A stretch of 64,000 nt of DNA from JACVRW01 sp963821275 (GTDB lineage: Bacteria; Actinomycetota; Thermoleophilia; Solirubrobacterales; Thermoleophilaceae): positions 62,001-126,000 of the forward strand of contig CAWGDF010000001.1 in the NCBI GenBank assembly GCA_963821275.1, written 5' to 3'. The notes under the pieces were generated by a model, which worked only from the letters and a program-made list of their open reading frames with translations, was not told where the DNA came from and searched no databases. The position numbers and the translations under genes were made by a program. Positions 32,031-40,649 of this stretch are shown here, one piece after another (the first letter of the stretch is position 1; each line of letters begins with the position of its first letter).

Positions 32031-33551
32031 TCAGGCCGCCGGCGCCTCCGCTTCGACCCGGGGAAACAGCTGGTCCAACTCGCCGAGCGTCGCGCCCCCC
32101 GGTCCGGCGCCAAGGCGGGCCCCCTCGAGCGAGAGGTCCTCGCGGCCCAATGCCCCGAGCAGGCGCTCCGCCGAGGAGGGCAGGAACGGGTGCAACAGCA
32201 CCGAGACAACGCGCAGCCCCTCGGCCAGCGCATACAGGACCTGATCGAGCCGCTCCTCCTGACCGTCCTCCTTGGCCAGCTGCCAGGGCTGCTCGTCCTG
32301 GACGTAGCGGTTGAGGCGCTTGATGCGCTGCCAGATCTCGTCCAGCGCAGCGGTCAGCTCCACCTGGTCGATATTCGCCGCCACCGCCCCCGCGAGCTCC
32401 TCGAAGTCCGCCGCAAGCTCCGCCGGCGGCTCGGCGTCGGGCACCACTCCGTCGCGGTAGCGGTTGATCATCGAGAAAGTCCGGGAGGCGAGGTTGCCGT
32501 ACTCGTTCGCCAGCTCCGTCGTGTAGCGCGTCTCGAACCCCTCCGGCGAGACCTCGCCGTCGGCGCCGAAGCTCACCTCACGCAGCACGTAGAAACGAAG
32601 CGCGTCCGCGCCGTAGAGGTCCGCGACCTGAAACGGCTCGATGACGTTGCCGAGCGACTTGGACATCTTGTGCTCGCCCCGCAGCAGGAACCCGTGGATG
32701 GCCACCCGCCGCGGAACGTCGATCCCCGCGGCCATCAGCATGGCCGGCCAGATCACGGCGTGGAACTTGAGGATGTCCTTGCCGATCAGATGCACCGTGG
32801 CCGGCCAGAACCGCTCGGTCAGGTCCTCCCCGGGCCGGGCATACGACAGCGCGGAGTAGTAGTTGAGAAGGGCGTCGATCCAGACGTAGATCACCTGGGT
32901 CGGGTCCCACGGGACCGGGACGCCCCACTTCAGCCGGGCCCGGCTCAGCGACAAGTCGTGCAGCCCGCCCTTGATGAAGGAGAGAGCCTCGTTGTAGCGG
33001 ATCTGCGGGATGACGAAGTCCGGATGCTCGGCGTAGAGGCGCTCGAGCGGCTCCTGAAAGCTCGACAGCCGAAAGAACCAGTTGTCCTCGCGCTCCAGCT
33101 CGAGCTCGATCTGGTGAATCGGACAGCGATTGCCCTCCTCGAGCTCCGACTCGGTCTTGAAGTCGGCGCAGCGCGGGCAGTACCAGCCCTCGTAGGTCCC
33201 CCGGTAGACGTGCCCGTTGTCGTGGATCCGCTGGACGACCTCGGCCACCACCTGCGCGTGTTCGGGATCGGTGGTGCGGATGAAGAAGTCGTTGGTCACA
33301 TTCAGCGTGGCCGCCAACGCCCGGAAACGCCCGGCGTTCCGGTCGCCCAGCTCACGCGGAGTGATCCCCAGCCGCTCGGCCGCCTGGGTCACCGGCTCCC
33401 CGTGCTCGTCGGTGCCCGTGAGAAAAAACACGTCCTCCCCGCGCTGGCGCATATGGCGCGCGAGCACGTCCGCGGCGATCGTCGTGTAGGCGTGGCCCAG
33501 ATGGGGCTCGCCGTTGACGTAGTAGATGGGCGTCGTGACGTAGTACGGCAT
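32031..33551 (-). CDS. metG: Methionyl-tRNA synthetase
   Basis: 506 residues. Class I synthetase with the HIGH motif as HLGHAYTT, the KMSKS motif (HKMSKSLGN) and a zinc knuckle with CPRC and CPIH. It lacks the C-terminal dimerisation domain of the E. coli enzyme. ATG 33551 lies 10 nt after TAGCAT with no ribosome site, so it is probably leaderless. Confidence 0.96.
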   Translation of the reverse strand: MPYYVTTPIYYVNGEPHLGHAYTTIAADVLARHMRQRGEDVFFLTGTDEHGEPVTQAAERLGITPRELGDRNAGRFRALAATLNVTNDFFIRTTDPEHAQVVAEVVQRIHDNGHVYRGTYEGWYCPRCADFKTESELEEGNRCPIHQIELELEREDNWFFRLSSFQEPLERLYAEHPDFVIPQIRYNEALSFIKGGLHDLSLSRARLKWGVPVPWDPTQVIYVWIDALLNYYSALSYARPGEDLTERFWPATVHLIGKDILKFHAVIWPAMLMAAGIDVPRRVAIHGFLLRGEHKMSKSLGNVIEPFQVADLYGADALRFYVLREVSFGADGEVSPEGFETRYTTELANEYGNLASRTFSMINRYRDGVVPDAEPPAELAADFEELAGAVAANIDQVELTAALDEIWQRIKRLNRYVQDEQPWQLAKEDGQEERLDQVLYALAEGLRVVSVLLHPFLPSSAERLLGALGREDLSLEGARLGAGPGGATLGELDQLFPRVEAEAPAA

Positions 33552-33692
33552 CGAACGTCCGATGCTACTCGGGCCCGTGCGCGACGGCTGCGCCAGGAGT
33601 GGTCATTCAGACCCGCCCTGGAGCCCTGGCGGTGCGGTCCGCTTGTGTTGGGCGCCCGGGACGGGGTGGCGCGCTCACCCCTGGTACGGGTT

Positions 33693-33730
33693 GGGCGCTT
33701 TATGTAGTCATCTCACGACATAAAGCGCCC
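33693..33730. terminator. 13-bp inverted repeat at the 3' end of the M23 gene
   Basis: Perfect arms GGGCGCTTTATGT (33693-33705) and ACATAAAGCGCCC (33718-33730) around a 12-nt loop. The stop codon of the M23 gene (33713-33715) lies in the loop. The AT-rich inner half is unlike the surroundings. No T tract follows in either direction. Confidence 0.5.
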
Positions 33731-34841
33731 CACCCCCTGCGGTCGGCTCCGCCCCATCAAAGGCCGGAGCACTCGTAGCAGGCCTCGGCGTCCGCTGCCG
33801 GCGGCCTTGCGGCCGTCCTCGGTCGCGGCCAGGAGCCCCGCGGCCACCAGCAGGCCAACACACGCCAGGACCCAGCCGATGTCGGGACCGGACCCGCGCG
33901 TCGGGTTCGCACCCGCTTCGCGGGCGCCGGCGGGCGGCTTGGCCGCGGCGCTCCCGGCTGGCTCGGGCGCACCCGCCGGGCCGAGGCCGGGCCGGACGGA
34001 CGGCCCGCCAGCGGCGGCCGTTGCCTCGGAGGCGGGGGCCGGCGATCTGGTGGGCCCTGCGTGCCGTTGAGGAGCGGGCTGGGACAGCGGCGTCGCCACG
34101 GGCGCCGGCTCGCCGGCGCGGCCGGGCGCCCGTTCGGGGACGTGACCTGGCGCCGGCTCGCGGGCGTGCACAGGCGCCGGTTCGACGCGGGGCGCCCTAC
34201 CCCCGACGGGCACCCGGCGCGGTGCCCGCCCACCGAGCGGCACCCGGCGTGGCGCCCCGCGGGGTGCAGGCCTCGGTTCCCGGGCCCGGCCCGCGGCCGG
34301 TGCGGGCGCCGGGGCACGCGGAGCGGGAACGGGCACCGGCACCGGGCCCGGATCCGGTGTCTGTGCCGGCGGCGAAGCCGGGGGGGCGGGCAGGAAGTCC
34401 AGCGGATCTCGGTACGCGTGCCGGCGGCCCGCCTCCCGCACGCCGAAATGGAGGTGCGGCTGGACCGCCGAGCGGCGTCCGCTGGCACCAACGGCGCCCA
34501 GCGTGTCGCCCGCGCCGACGACGTCGCCCGCGCGCACCGCAAACGACGAGAGGTGGAGGTAGGAGGTGTCGAAGCCGTCGCTGGTCCGTACCGAGACCGT
34601 GAGGCCGGACGATCCGGCCGTGCCCGCGAAGCGCACCTCGCCGGCGGCGGCCGCCGCCACCCGCGCCCCGGCCGGGCCGGCTATGTCGATCCCGCGGTGC
34701 TGGCCCCCCGCGTAGGGGTCGTCCCCGTTGCGGTACTTGGTGATCAGCTCTCCGCGCAGCGGCCACGTCCAGGCGGCATGGGCGGCGGGCGCCGAACAGC
34801 AGGGTGGCGACGAGTCCGGTGAGCGTGGCGAGCGAGCGCAT
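33713..34841 (-). CDS. Secreted M23 peptidase with Pro/Ala-rich tail, frameshifted near the N-terminus
   Basis: ATG 34841 opens a signal peptide (MRSLATLTGLVATLLFGA) that continues, one base out of frame, as PAAHAAWTWPLRGELITKY and then the M23/LytM domain: HRGIDIAG and HLHFG supply the zinc ligands. The change of frame lies at about 34775-34800 in a GC-rich run and equals one extra base. The only start in the downstream frame (GTG 34660) would lose the first zinc ligands. After the domain come about 150 Pro/Ala/Arg-rich residues with degenerate repeats (REPAPGHVPERAPG) and a C-terminal membrane helix. Corrected length is about 375 residues. Probably a cell-wall endopeptidase or a divisome activator-type factor; either a pseudogene or an assembly indel. 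Confidence 0.7.
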
Positions 34842-35012
34842 GGGGCGACCGTAGGGCCGAATAGGCCACGCCGGGGGGAGGTTTGTCAGTCCCGTGCGCT
34901 CTTGTAACGGTCCTGTATCGCTCGGTGCCGTTCTGTGGGTTTCGGGCTCCACCCATAGGGGACGCCGGCTGGTGCGGAGCTGGACCACCAGGACCGGGGC
35001 GGAGCGGGAGGA

Positions 35013-35026
35013 GGGCAAGCTTGCCC
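35013..35026. terminator. Palindrome downstream of rsmI
   Basis: GGGCAAGCTTGCCC, a perfect 14-bp palindrome 57 bp after the rsmI stop. It could act as a weak terminator. The rest of the 241-bp gap down to the M23 gene shows only a short hairpin (TGGGT/ACCCA) and promoter-like AT patches. Confidence 0.35.
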
Positions 35027-35082
35027 CCGGAGGCCGATGAGAAAATCGCCACACCCTCGGGGCGCCGCCGCCCCGCCCGCCC

Positions 35083-35919
35083 CTAATCCCCAGCCGTCAA
35101 CGCCCGGTACAGCGCGTTCGCGCTCCCACCCGTCAGCTCGGCGACCACACCGGCCGCCCTGCGCGGGTGCGCCCCCGCCTCCACCAGGCGCCGCAAGGCG
35201 TCGAGCCCCGCCGGCTCACGTCCGGTGCCGGAGCCCTCGGCCCCGGCCCGACCGGCCGACGACGGTGGCCCCAGCACCAGCACCACCTCGCCCTTGGGCG
35301 GTGCCGCGGCCCAGCGCTCGGCCAGCTCGGCCGCCGTGCCCCGCACGATCTCCTCGTGCGCCTTGGTGAGCTCGCGGCAGACCGCCACTTCGCGTGACGG
35401 ATCGAGCTCGGCCAGCAGCGTCAGCGTGCCCGGCAGCCGGCGCGGCGACTCGAACGCCACCAGCGTTCCGGGCTCCGAGAGGAGCCGGCGCAGCTCGCCC
35501 TTCTTGCGAGGCAGGAATCCGTGGAAGTGCCACTCGTCGGCGGGCAGCCCGGAGGCCACGAGGGCGGTGATCGCCGCCGAGGGTCCCGGCAGCACCTCCA
35601 CCGGCAACCCGGCCGCCACGCAGCCCCGCACCAGGAGGAAGCCGGGGTCGGAGATGAGGGGCATGCCCGCGTCCGACACCAGCGCCACGACAGCTCCGTT
35701 GCGCATCCGGCCGACCAGCTCGGCCGCCCGGGCGCGTTCGTTGTGCTCGTGGTAGGAGACGAGGCGCGCCTTCACCCCGTAGCGGTCCAGCAGGACGCGG
35801 GTTCGGCGCGTGTCCTCGCAGGCGACCACATCGGCTTCGCGCAGGGCCGACAACACCCTCAGGGTCACGTCCTCGAGATTGCCGATCGGCGTCGGGCACA
35901 CCACCAGGCGCCCGCTCAC
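35083..35919 (-). CDS. rsmI: 16S rRNA (cytidine1402-2'-O)-methyltransferase
   Basis: 278 residues. Tetrapyrrole-methylase-fold enzyme that 2'-O-methylates C1402 of 16S rRNA. Motifs are VCPTPIGNLEDVTLR, ACEDTRRTRVLLDRYG, VSDAGMPLISDPG and GFLPRKKGE. The C-terminal 60 residues, Gly/Ala-rich, include a small helical domain (GSANALYRALTAGD). The GTG start overlaps the ROK kinase stop as GTGA. Confidence 0.95.
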   Translation of the reverse strand: MSGRLVVCPTPIGNLEDVTLRVLSALREADVVACEDTRRTRVLLDRYGVKARLVSYHEHNERARAAELVGRMRNGAVVALVSDAGMPLISDPGFLLVRGCVAAGLPVEVLPGPSAAITALVASGLPADEWHFHGFLPRKKGELRRLLSEPGTLVAFESPRRLPGTLTLLAELDPSREVAVCRELTKAHEEIVRGTAAELAERWAAAPPKGEVVLVLGPPSSAGRAGAEGSGTGREPAGLDALRRLVEAGAHPRRAAGVVAELTGGSANALYRALTAGD

Positions 35920-36869
35920 GTCGGCTCCCCGAGCGCCAGCAGGGCCGCGCCGAGCATGCCGGACTCGTCGCCGAAGTGGGCGGCCTCGATCCGCACCTCG
36001 GCGGCAGGGGGCGGCAGCGCGCGCTCGGCCACGATGCGCCGGGCCGGCTCGATGAGCAGCTCGCCCGCGGCGACCGCGCCGCCGCCGATCACCACCACCT
36101 CAGGGTTGAAGGTGTTCACGATCCCGGTCAGCCCCGCGCCCAGGCGGCGGCCGATCTCGGCGAGCACGTTGCGGGAGGTCTCGTCACCGTCGTGCGCCAT
36201 CTCGGTGACGATCGCCCCGCTGATCTCGCGGCCCGAAGCCAGCCTGCGCCCGAGCGCGGAGTCGGGCTCGGCCCGGGCGACCCGCTCTCCTTCGCGCCCG
36301 ATCGCCCTTCCGGACACCACGGCCTCGAGGCAGCCCCGGCCCGGGCAGGAACCCGGGCAGTCGGGGCCGTGCAGGTCGACCACGCAGTGCCCCAGCTCGG
36401 CGCCCATCCCGGTGGCCCCGCGGTAGATGTGCCCGTCGAGATAGAGGCCGCTTCCGATTCCGGTGCCGAGCGCGACCATGATCGCGTGGCGGGCGCCGCG
36501 GGCGACACCGTGACGGGCCTCGGCGAGAAGGGCCAGGTTGGTGTCGTTGTCGACCGTGACCGGCAGCCCGAGGCGTTCGCTCATCAGGTCGCGGAACGGC
36601 ACGTCGTCGAGGGGCAGGTGATTGGACCAGCGCGAAACGCCCGTCTCCCACTCCACCAGCGCGGGGATGCCGAAGCCGACCGCCGCGACGTCCGGCGCCG
36701 CGGCGCGGGCCTCCTCCACCGCCTCGACGAAGATGTCGAGCGTCTCCTGGCGATCGGCTCCGCGCCAGGTGCGGTGCACGCGGTGACGGACGACCAGATC
36801 CTCGTCGACGACCCCTCCGAGAAGCTTCGTTCCTCCCGCGTCTACGCCGATGACACGCCGTGGCGGCAT
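35916..36869 (-). CDS. ROK-family sugar kinase (glucokinase-like)
   Basis: 317 residues. ATP-binding VIGVDAGGTKLLGGVV, catalytic EWETG and DNDTNLALLAEA regions, and the ROK cysteine motif in the form CPGSCPGRGCLEA, which binds zinc. It probably phosphorylates glucose or a related hexose; ppgK- and glcK-type substrates cannot be told apart here. ATG 36869 lies 8 nt after TATATC on the minus strand, and its promoter overlaps that of the divergent LCP gene. Confidence 0.9.
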   Translation of the reverse strand: MPPRRVIGVDAGGTKLLGGVVDEDLVVRHRVHRTWRGADRQETLDIFVEAVEEARAAAPDVAAVGFGIPALVEWETGVSRWSNHLPLDDVPFRDLMSERLGLPVTVDNDTNLALLAEARHGVARGARHAIMVALGTGIGSGLYLDGHIYRGATGMGAELGHCVVDLHGPDCPGSCPGRGCLEAVVSGRAIGREGERVARAEPDSALGRRLASGREISGAIVTEMAHDGDETSRNVLAEIGRRLGAGLTGIVNTFNPEVVVIGGGAVAAGELLIEPARRIVAERALPPPAAEVRIEAAHFGDESGMLGAALLALGEPT

Positions 36870-36892
36870 GGCGGGTAGATATACAGAGGGGG
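36870..36892. promoter_or_regulatory. Compact divergent promoter of the ROK kinase and LCP genes
   Basis: 23 bp between two divergent start codons, containing TAGATATACA. Read forward, TATACA lies 7 nt before GTG 36893; read in reverse, TATATC lies 8 nt before ATG 36869. The two -10 elements share base pairs and both messages would be leaderless. Confidence 0.55.
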
Positions 36893-37954
36893 GTGAACGA
36901 CCCGAGGCCCGGCCCCCCGGAGTACAAGGTCTACCGCTCGCGCCGCAGGCCGGTGGCACGCGGCGGGGACCTTGACGCGCTCAAGCGCCGGCTGGGCCGC
37001 GTGCGCCGCGACCCGCGCCCGCCGGGCGACTCGGGCCGGGGCATCACGCCGATGCGCGTGCTCAAGTGGATCGCACTCGCGGTCGCCGCCTGGCTGCTCC
37101 TCTCGCTGGCCCTGTTTCTGATCAGCGCACAAACTCAGGAGGGAGTCTCGCCCAGAGCCGAGCGAGCGCTGTCCAACAGCGGCACGCTGCTCACGGGCAG
37201 CACGATCCTGGTCCTGGGCTCGGACGTCCGCACCGGCGAGTCGATCGACGAGTCCCAGCAGGGCCCCGGGCGCTCGGACACCATCATGCTGGTCCACGCC
37301 GCCGTCGGCAGCGTTCGCAAGCTGTCGATCCCGCGCGACGTCGAGGTGAACATCCCCGGCCAGGGCATCAACAAGATCAACGCCGCCTACGCGATCGGCG
37401 GCCCGGCCCTGACAATTGAGACGGTGGAGTCGTTCCTTGGCAACGGGCTGGAGATCAACCACCTGGTCGAGGTGGACTTCGAGAACTTCCCCGAGTTCAT
37501 CGACGCGCTCGGGGGCGTCACCGTCGACTCACCCTCGCGGATCTGCTCGCCCCCGTTCGACAACTTCTGGAAGGGCCTCAACTTCAAGAAGGGCGAGAAC
37601 GACTTGGACGGCCGGCGGGCCCTCGGCTACGCCCGGGTCCGCAAGAACGATTGCGCACCCGGGGAGGACGATCGCGCCCGAGCGGCGCGCCAGCAGCAGG
37701 TCCTGAACGCCATCTCAGACCAGGTGACCTCCCCCAGCACCTTCTTCCGCCTGCCCTGGGTCAGCTGGCAGGCGCCCCGGACGCTGAGGACGGACATGAA
37801 GGGACCGGCGCTGATGGCGCTCTTCCTCGATCTGGCCACCGGGGGCTCGGACGAGACCGAGGTGCTGGAGGCCACATGCTGCAACGGCAGCAACCTGTTC
37901 GTCACCGATGGCGCCAAGGAGGACGCCGTCCGCAAGCTGGTCGACGGCTCCTAG
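36893..37954 (+). CDS. LytR-CpsA-Psr family protein
   Basis: 353 residues: a basic cytoplasmic N-terminus of about 55 residues, one membrane helix (about 56-78), then the extracytoplasmic LCP domain with TILVLGSDVR, GRSDTIMLVH, KLSIPRDVEV and RRALGYARVRKNDC. LCP enzymes transfer glycopolymers from polyprenyl phosphate to peptidoglycan. GTG 36893 follows a -10 directly; an ATG upstream would overlap the ROK gene. The end overlaps fmdB by 4 nt tail to tail. Confidence 0.9.
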   Translation: MNDPRPGPPEYKVYRSRRRPVARGGDLDALKRRLGRVRRDPRPPGDSGRGITPMRVLKWIALAVAAWLLLSLALFLISAQTQEGVSPRAERALSNSGTLLTGSTILVLGSDVRTGESIDESQQGPGRSDTIMLVHAAVGSVRKLSIPRDVEVNIPGQGINKINAAYAIGGPALTIETVESFLGNGLEINHLVEVDFENFPEFIDALGGVTVDSPSRICSPPFDNFWKGLNFKKGENDLDGRRALGYARVRKNDCAPGEDDRARAARQQQVLNAISDQVTSPSTFFRLPWVSWQAPRTLRTDMKGPALMALFLDLATGGSDETEVLEATCCNGSNLFVTDGAKEDAVRKLVDGS

Positions 37955-38232
37955 TCGGAGGAGGAAGAGCTCGTCGAGGAGGTCGTCGACTCCTTCGAGC
38001 TCTTGGAATCCTTGGACGAGTCCTTCTTCGAGTCGCTCGACTCGGCGCCGGACTTCTTCTTGCCGTAGTCGGTGGTGTAGAAGCCCGACCCCTTGAAGTG
38101 GACCGCGACGGGATGGAACACCCGCTGGACGGGGGACTCGCAGGTGGAGCAGCTGGTGAGCGGGTCGTCGGTCATGCGCTGCATCACCTCGAAGGTGTGC
38201 CCCTGCTCACAGCGGTACTCGTAGATGGGCAT
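37951..38232 (-). CDS. FmdB-family zinc-ribbon protein
   Basis: 93 residues. The start MPIYEYRCEQGHTFEVMQ and the pair CSTC match the FmdB regulatory-protein family. The second Cys of the first knuckle (normally YxCxxCGH) is replaced by Gly (CEQGH), so metal binding may use the following His or be altered. The C-terminal 35 residues are a Ser/Lys/Asp low-complexity tail. The ATG lies 9 nt after TATACT (leaderless), and an 8+8-bp palindrome overlaps that promoter. Confidence 0.85.
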   Translation of the reverse strand: MPIYEYRCEQGHTFEVMQRMTDDPLTSCSTCESPVQRVFHPVAVHFKGSGFYTTDYGKKKSGAESSDSKKDSSKDSKSSKESTTSSTSSSSSD

Positions 38233-38255
38233 GGCACTCCGAGTATAGGAGTGCC
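38233..38255. promoter_or_regulatory. Palindrome over the fmdB -10 element
   Basis: GGCACTCC-N7-GGAGTGCC with the minus-strand -10 hexamer TATACT (38247-38242) in the spacer and arms reaching the fmdB ATG. This is a likely repressor site or, in RNA, a start-site hairpin. The same arms occur in opposite order at 38973-38991. Confidence 0.5.
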
Positions 38256-38437
38256 GAAGTTCCGCGCACGGTTACCGCTTGACCACGACCCCGCTCAGTA
38301 GAGCCGAATCCGCCCGCGCCGCAAACGTCTGGCAACCCTCCGAGGAATGCCGGATGTTCGCGTCTCGCTCGCCGACCAGCCGCAGCCTCCCGCCGAAGAG
38401 GCCATCCGCGCCGCCCGGATGGTCCCGGGCGGCGGGT

Positions 38438-38851
38438 CTAGGTCTTCTCGATCACACCCGGGCGTGTGAGCGACCAGATCACCCACACGTCGAGCGCGAT
38501 CACGAGGATCGCCCAGAAGGGGTAGTAGGGGATGAAGAAGAAGTTCGCGACCGCGCTGAGCGAGGCCAGGAAGATCGCCGTAACCACCGCCCAGCCAGCG
38601 CCGGTAATCAGGCCCCAGGAGGTGAAGAGGAGCAGGACCCCGAGCAGCAGGTGGATCCATCCCCACGCGCTCGTATCGAGGTCAAACGTGTAGTTACGCG
38701 TGACGACGAAGAAGTCGTCATTGAAGATCGCGGTCAACCCCGCGATCACCTGGAAGAAACCGATGAGCATGAGCACGGCCGCCGCGAAGACAACCCCGCC
38801 GGCCGCCCACCCCGACGGTTGCTGATCCCCGCTGGTCCGGTCGTTCGCCAT
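38438..38851 (-). CDS. DUF7144-type four-helix membrane protein
   Basis: 137 residues with four membrane helices. The pattern AAAVLMLIGFFQVIAGLTAI, then WGWIHLLLGVLLL, then YYPFWAILVIALDVWVIWSL is that of the actinobacterial DUF7144 family of unknown function. ATG 38851 is fixed by AGAGGAG 7 nt upstream. Monocistronic. Upstream, 38852-39001 holds a hairpin and no other gene; downstream, 38256-38437 holds nothing I can support. Confidence 0.8.
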   Translation of the reverse strand: MANDRTSGDQQPSGWAAGGVVFAAAVLMLIGFFQVIAGLTAIFNDDFFVVTRNYTFDLDTSAWGWIHLLLGVLLLFTSWGLITGAGWAVVTAIFLASLSAVANFFFIPYYPFWAILVIALDVWVIWSLTRPGVIEKT

Positions 38852-38972
38852 GGTGGCGCTCCTCTCTCGTCCTCGATACAGGCTCCGGCCGATAGGTTCG
38901 CCGCACACTGTCCGGTCCCTGCCACCAGCGGGCCGTGACGACGCGCCCCGACGTGGTGATGCTCGCGAGAGA

Positions 38973-38991
38973 GGAGTGCCAGCGGCACTCC
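38973..38991 (-). terminator. Hairpin after the 38-residue gene
   Basis: GGAGTGCC-N3-GGCACTCC, an 8-bp stem with a 3-nt loop, 11 bp after the stop of the short minus-strand gene and followed on that strand by TCTCTC. It is a plausible terminator. Its arms equal those of the fmdB palindrome at 38233-38255. Confidence 0.5.
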
Positions 38992-39001
38992 AGCCCTCGG
39001 C

Positions 39002-39118
39002 TCAGCCTGGGTCCGGTGGCGCCGGCCGCTCGAGATCCTCCAGCAGGGAGACTCGCATCGTGTGCCACATGAGCCAGGCCGCCAGGTGATTGATCGGGCG
39101 CAGCGCGGTTTCGAGCAT
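39002..39118 (-). CDS. Hypothetical 38-residue protein
   Basis: ATG 39118 to TGA 39002 encodes an amphipathic helical peptide (MLETALRPINHLAAWLMW at the start). Support: a TAGGTT hexamer 7 nt before the ATG in the same leaderless layout as neighbouring genes, a terminator-like hairpin just after the stop, and no competing gene in the 334-bp gap between the DUF7144 gene and glyS. It is divergent from glyS. Family unknown; it could still be chance. Confidence 0.45.
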   Translation of the reverse strand: MLETALRPINHLAAWLMWHTMRVSLLEDLERPAPPDPG

Positions 39119-39185
39119 CGTCGTCAACCTACCCCCGATGCCGGTCGCGCGATACACGTCCGGCAGTCATCTAGGCTGCGCGCCC

Positions 39186-40562
39186 GTGGTGACCATGGAC
39201 GCCATCGTCGCTCTCTGCAAGCGCCGCGGCTTCATATTCGCGGCCTCGGAGATCTACGGCGGAATCGCCAATACCTACGACTACGGCCACTACGGCGTCC
39301 TCCTGAAGAACAACGTGATCGGCGCGTGGTGGAAGGCCATGATCCAGGAGCGCGACGACGTGGTGGCGCTCGACTCGGCGATCATCCAGCACCCCCGCAC
39401 CTGGGAGGCCTCCGGCCACCTCGAGGGCTTCACCGATCCCCTGGTGGACTGCAGGACCTGCAAGCTGCGCTTCCGGGCCGACCACATCGACGAGGAGCGC
39501 GCCGGCGAGGGCGGACATCCCGAGGTGCGCTGCGGACACGCCCCCTCGAAGCTTCCGGGGGACCATCCCGACTGCGACCTCACCCCGGCGCGCGAGTTCA
39601 ACCTCATGTTCGAGACCACCATCGGGCCGGTCAAGGAGGCCGGCTCGACGGTCTACCTGCGACCGGAGACAGCCCAGGGCATATTCCTCGACTTCAAGGC
39701 CACGCTGCAGTACGCACGGCGCAAGCCGCCATTCGGGATCGCCCAGGTGGGGAAGTCGTTCCGCAACGAGATCACGCCGGGCAACTTCATCTTCCGGACC
39801 CTGGAGTTCGAGCAGATGGAGATGGAGTTCTTCGTGCCTCCCGCGGAGGCCGAGACCTGGCACGACTACTGGATGAAGGAGCGGATGTCCTGGTACGAGG
39901 CGCTCGGCCTGGAGCCCGACCGCCTGCGGCTGCGGCCCCACGGCCCGGAGGAGCTCTCGCACTACTCGTCGGCCACGAGCGACATCGAGTACCTCTACCC
40001 GATCGGCTGGTCGGAGCTGGAGGGGATCGCGAACCGCGGCGACTTCGACCTCACCCAGCACGCCCAGCACTCCGGCGACAAGCTCGAGTACGTGGACACC
40101 GCGACCCAGGAGCGGTACGTGCCGCACGTGATCGAGCCGGCGGGTGGCGTGGGCCGGACCATGCTCGCCCTGCTGTGCGACGCCTACGCGGAGGAGGAGA
40201 TCGAGGGCCGCAAGCGCACCGTGCTGCGGCTGAACCCGCAGCTCGCACCGGTGAAGGTGGCGGTGTTGCCGCTCGTGAACCGCGACGGCATGCCCGAGCT
40301 GGCCCGCGAGCTCTACGAGGGCCTGCGCTCGCGGGTGCCCTCCGAGTACGACGCCGGCGGCTCGATCGGCCGCCGCTACCGCCGCCAGGACGAGATCGGC
40401 ACCCCCTGGGGGATCACCGTCGACGGGCATACCCTGGAGGACCGGACGGTCACCCTGCGCGACCGCGACTCGCTCGAGCAGGTGCGGATCCCGGTGGACG
40501 AGGTTGGCCAGGAGCTGGAGCGCCGGCTGGCCGCGCCCTGGGTGCGCGCGGGCAGCCGCTGA
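39186..40562 (+). CDS. glyS: Glycyl-tRNA synthetase (dimeric class II)
   Basis: About 458 residues. Alpha2-type enzyme with ALCKRRGFIFAASEIYGG at the start, class II motif 2 (FRNEITPGNFIFRTLEFEQME) and motif 3 (VGRTMLALLCDAY), and Cys pairs (CRTC, RCGH) of an inserted zinc-like segment. The C-terminal anticodon-binding domain begins at about residue 355. Starts GTG 39186, GTG 39189 and ATG 39195 are close together; 39186 is preferred because TAGGCT lies 8 nt upstream and no ribosome site is present. Confidence 0.95.
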   Translation: MVTMDAIVALCKRRGFIFAASEIYGGIANTYDYGHYGVLLKNNVIGAWWKAMIQERDDVVALDSAIIQHPRTWEASGHLEGFTDPLVDCRTCKLRFRADHIDEERAGEGGHPEVRCGHAPSKLPGDHPDCDLTPAREFNLMFETTIGPVKEAGSTVYLRPETAQGIFLDFKATLQYARRKPPFGIAQVGKSFRNEITPGNFIFRTLEFEQMEMEFFVPPAEAETWHDYWMKERMSWYEALGLEPDRLRLRPHGPEELSHYSSATSDIEYLYPIGWSELEGIANRGDFDLTQHAQHSGDKLEYVDTATQERYVPHVIEPAGGVGRTMLALLCDAYAEEEIEGRKRTVLRLNPQLAPVKVAVLPLVNRDGMPELARELYEGLRSRVPSEYDAGGSIGRRYRRQDEIGTPWGITVDGHTLEDRTVTLRDRDSLEQVRIPVDEVGQELERRLAAPWVRAGSR

Positions 40563-40649
40563 CCGGGTAGGTTCGGCCCGGGAGCCAACCCGCAGGTCAC
40601 CGCGACCGTCACGGTCCTCTGGCTCAGCGTACCCGCCGACTGAGGAGGG

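Noticed and set aside
34842..35082. Riboswitch before the M23 peptidase
   Set aside because: No match to ydaO or another known leader consensus; only short hairpins and a palindrome are visible.
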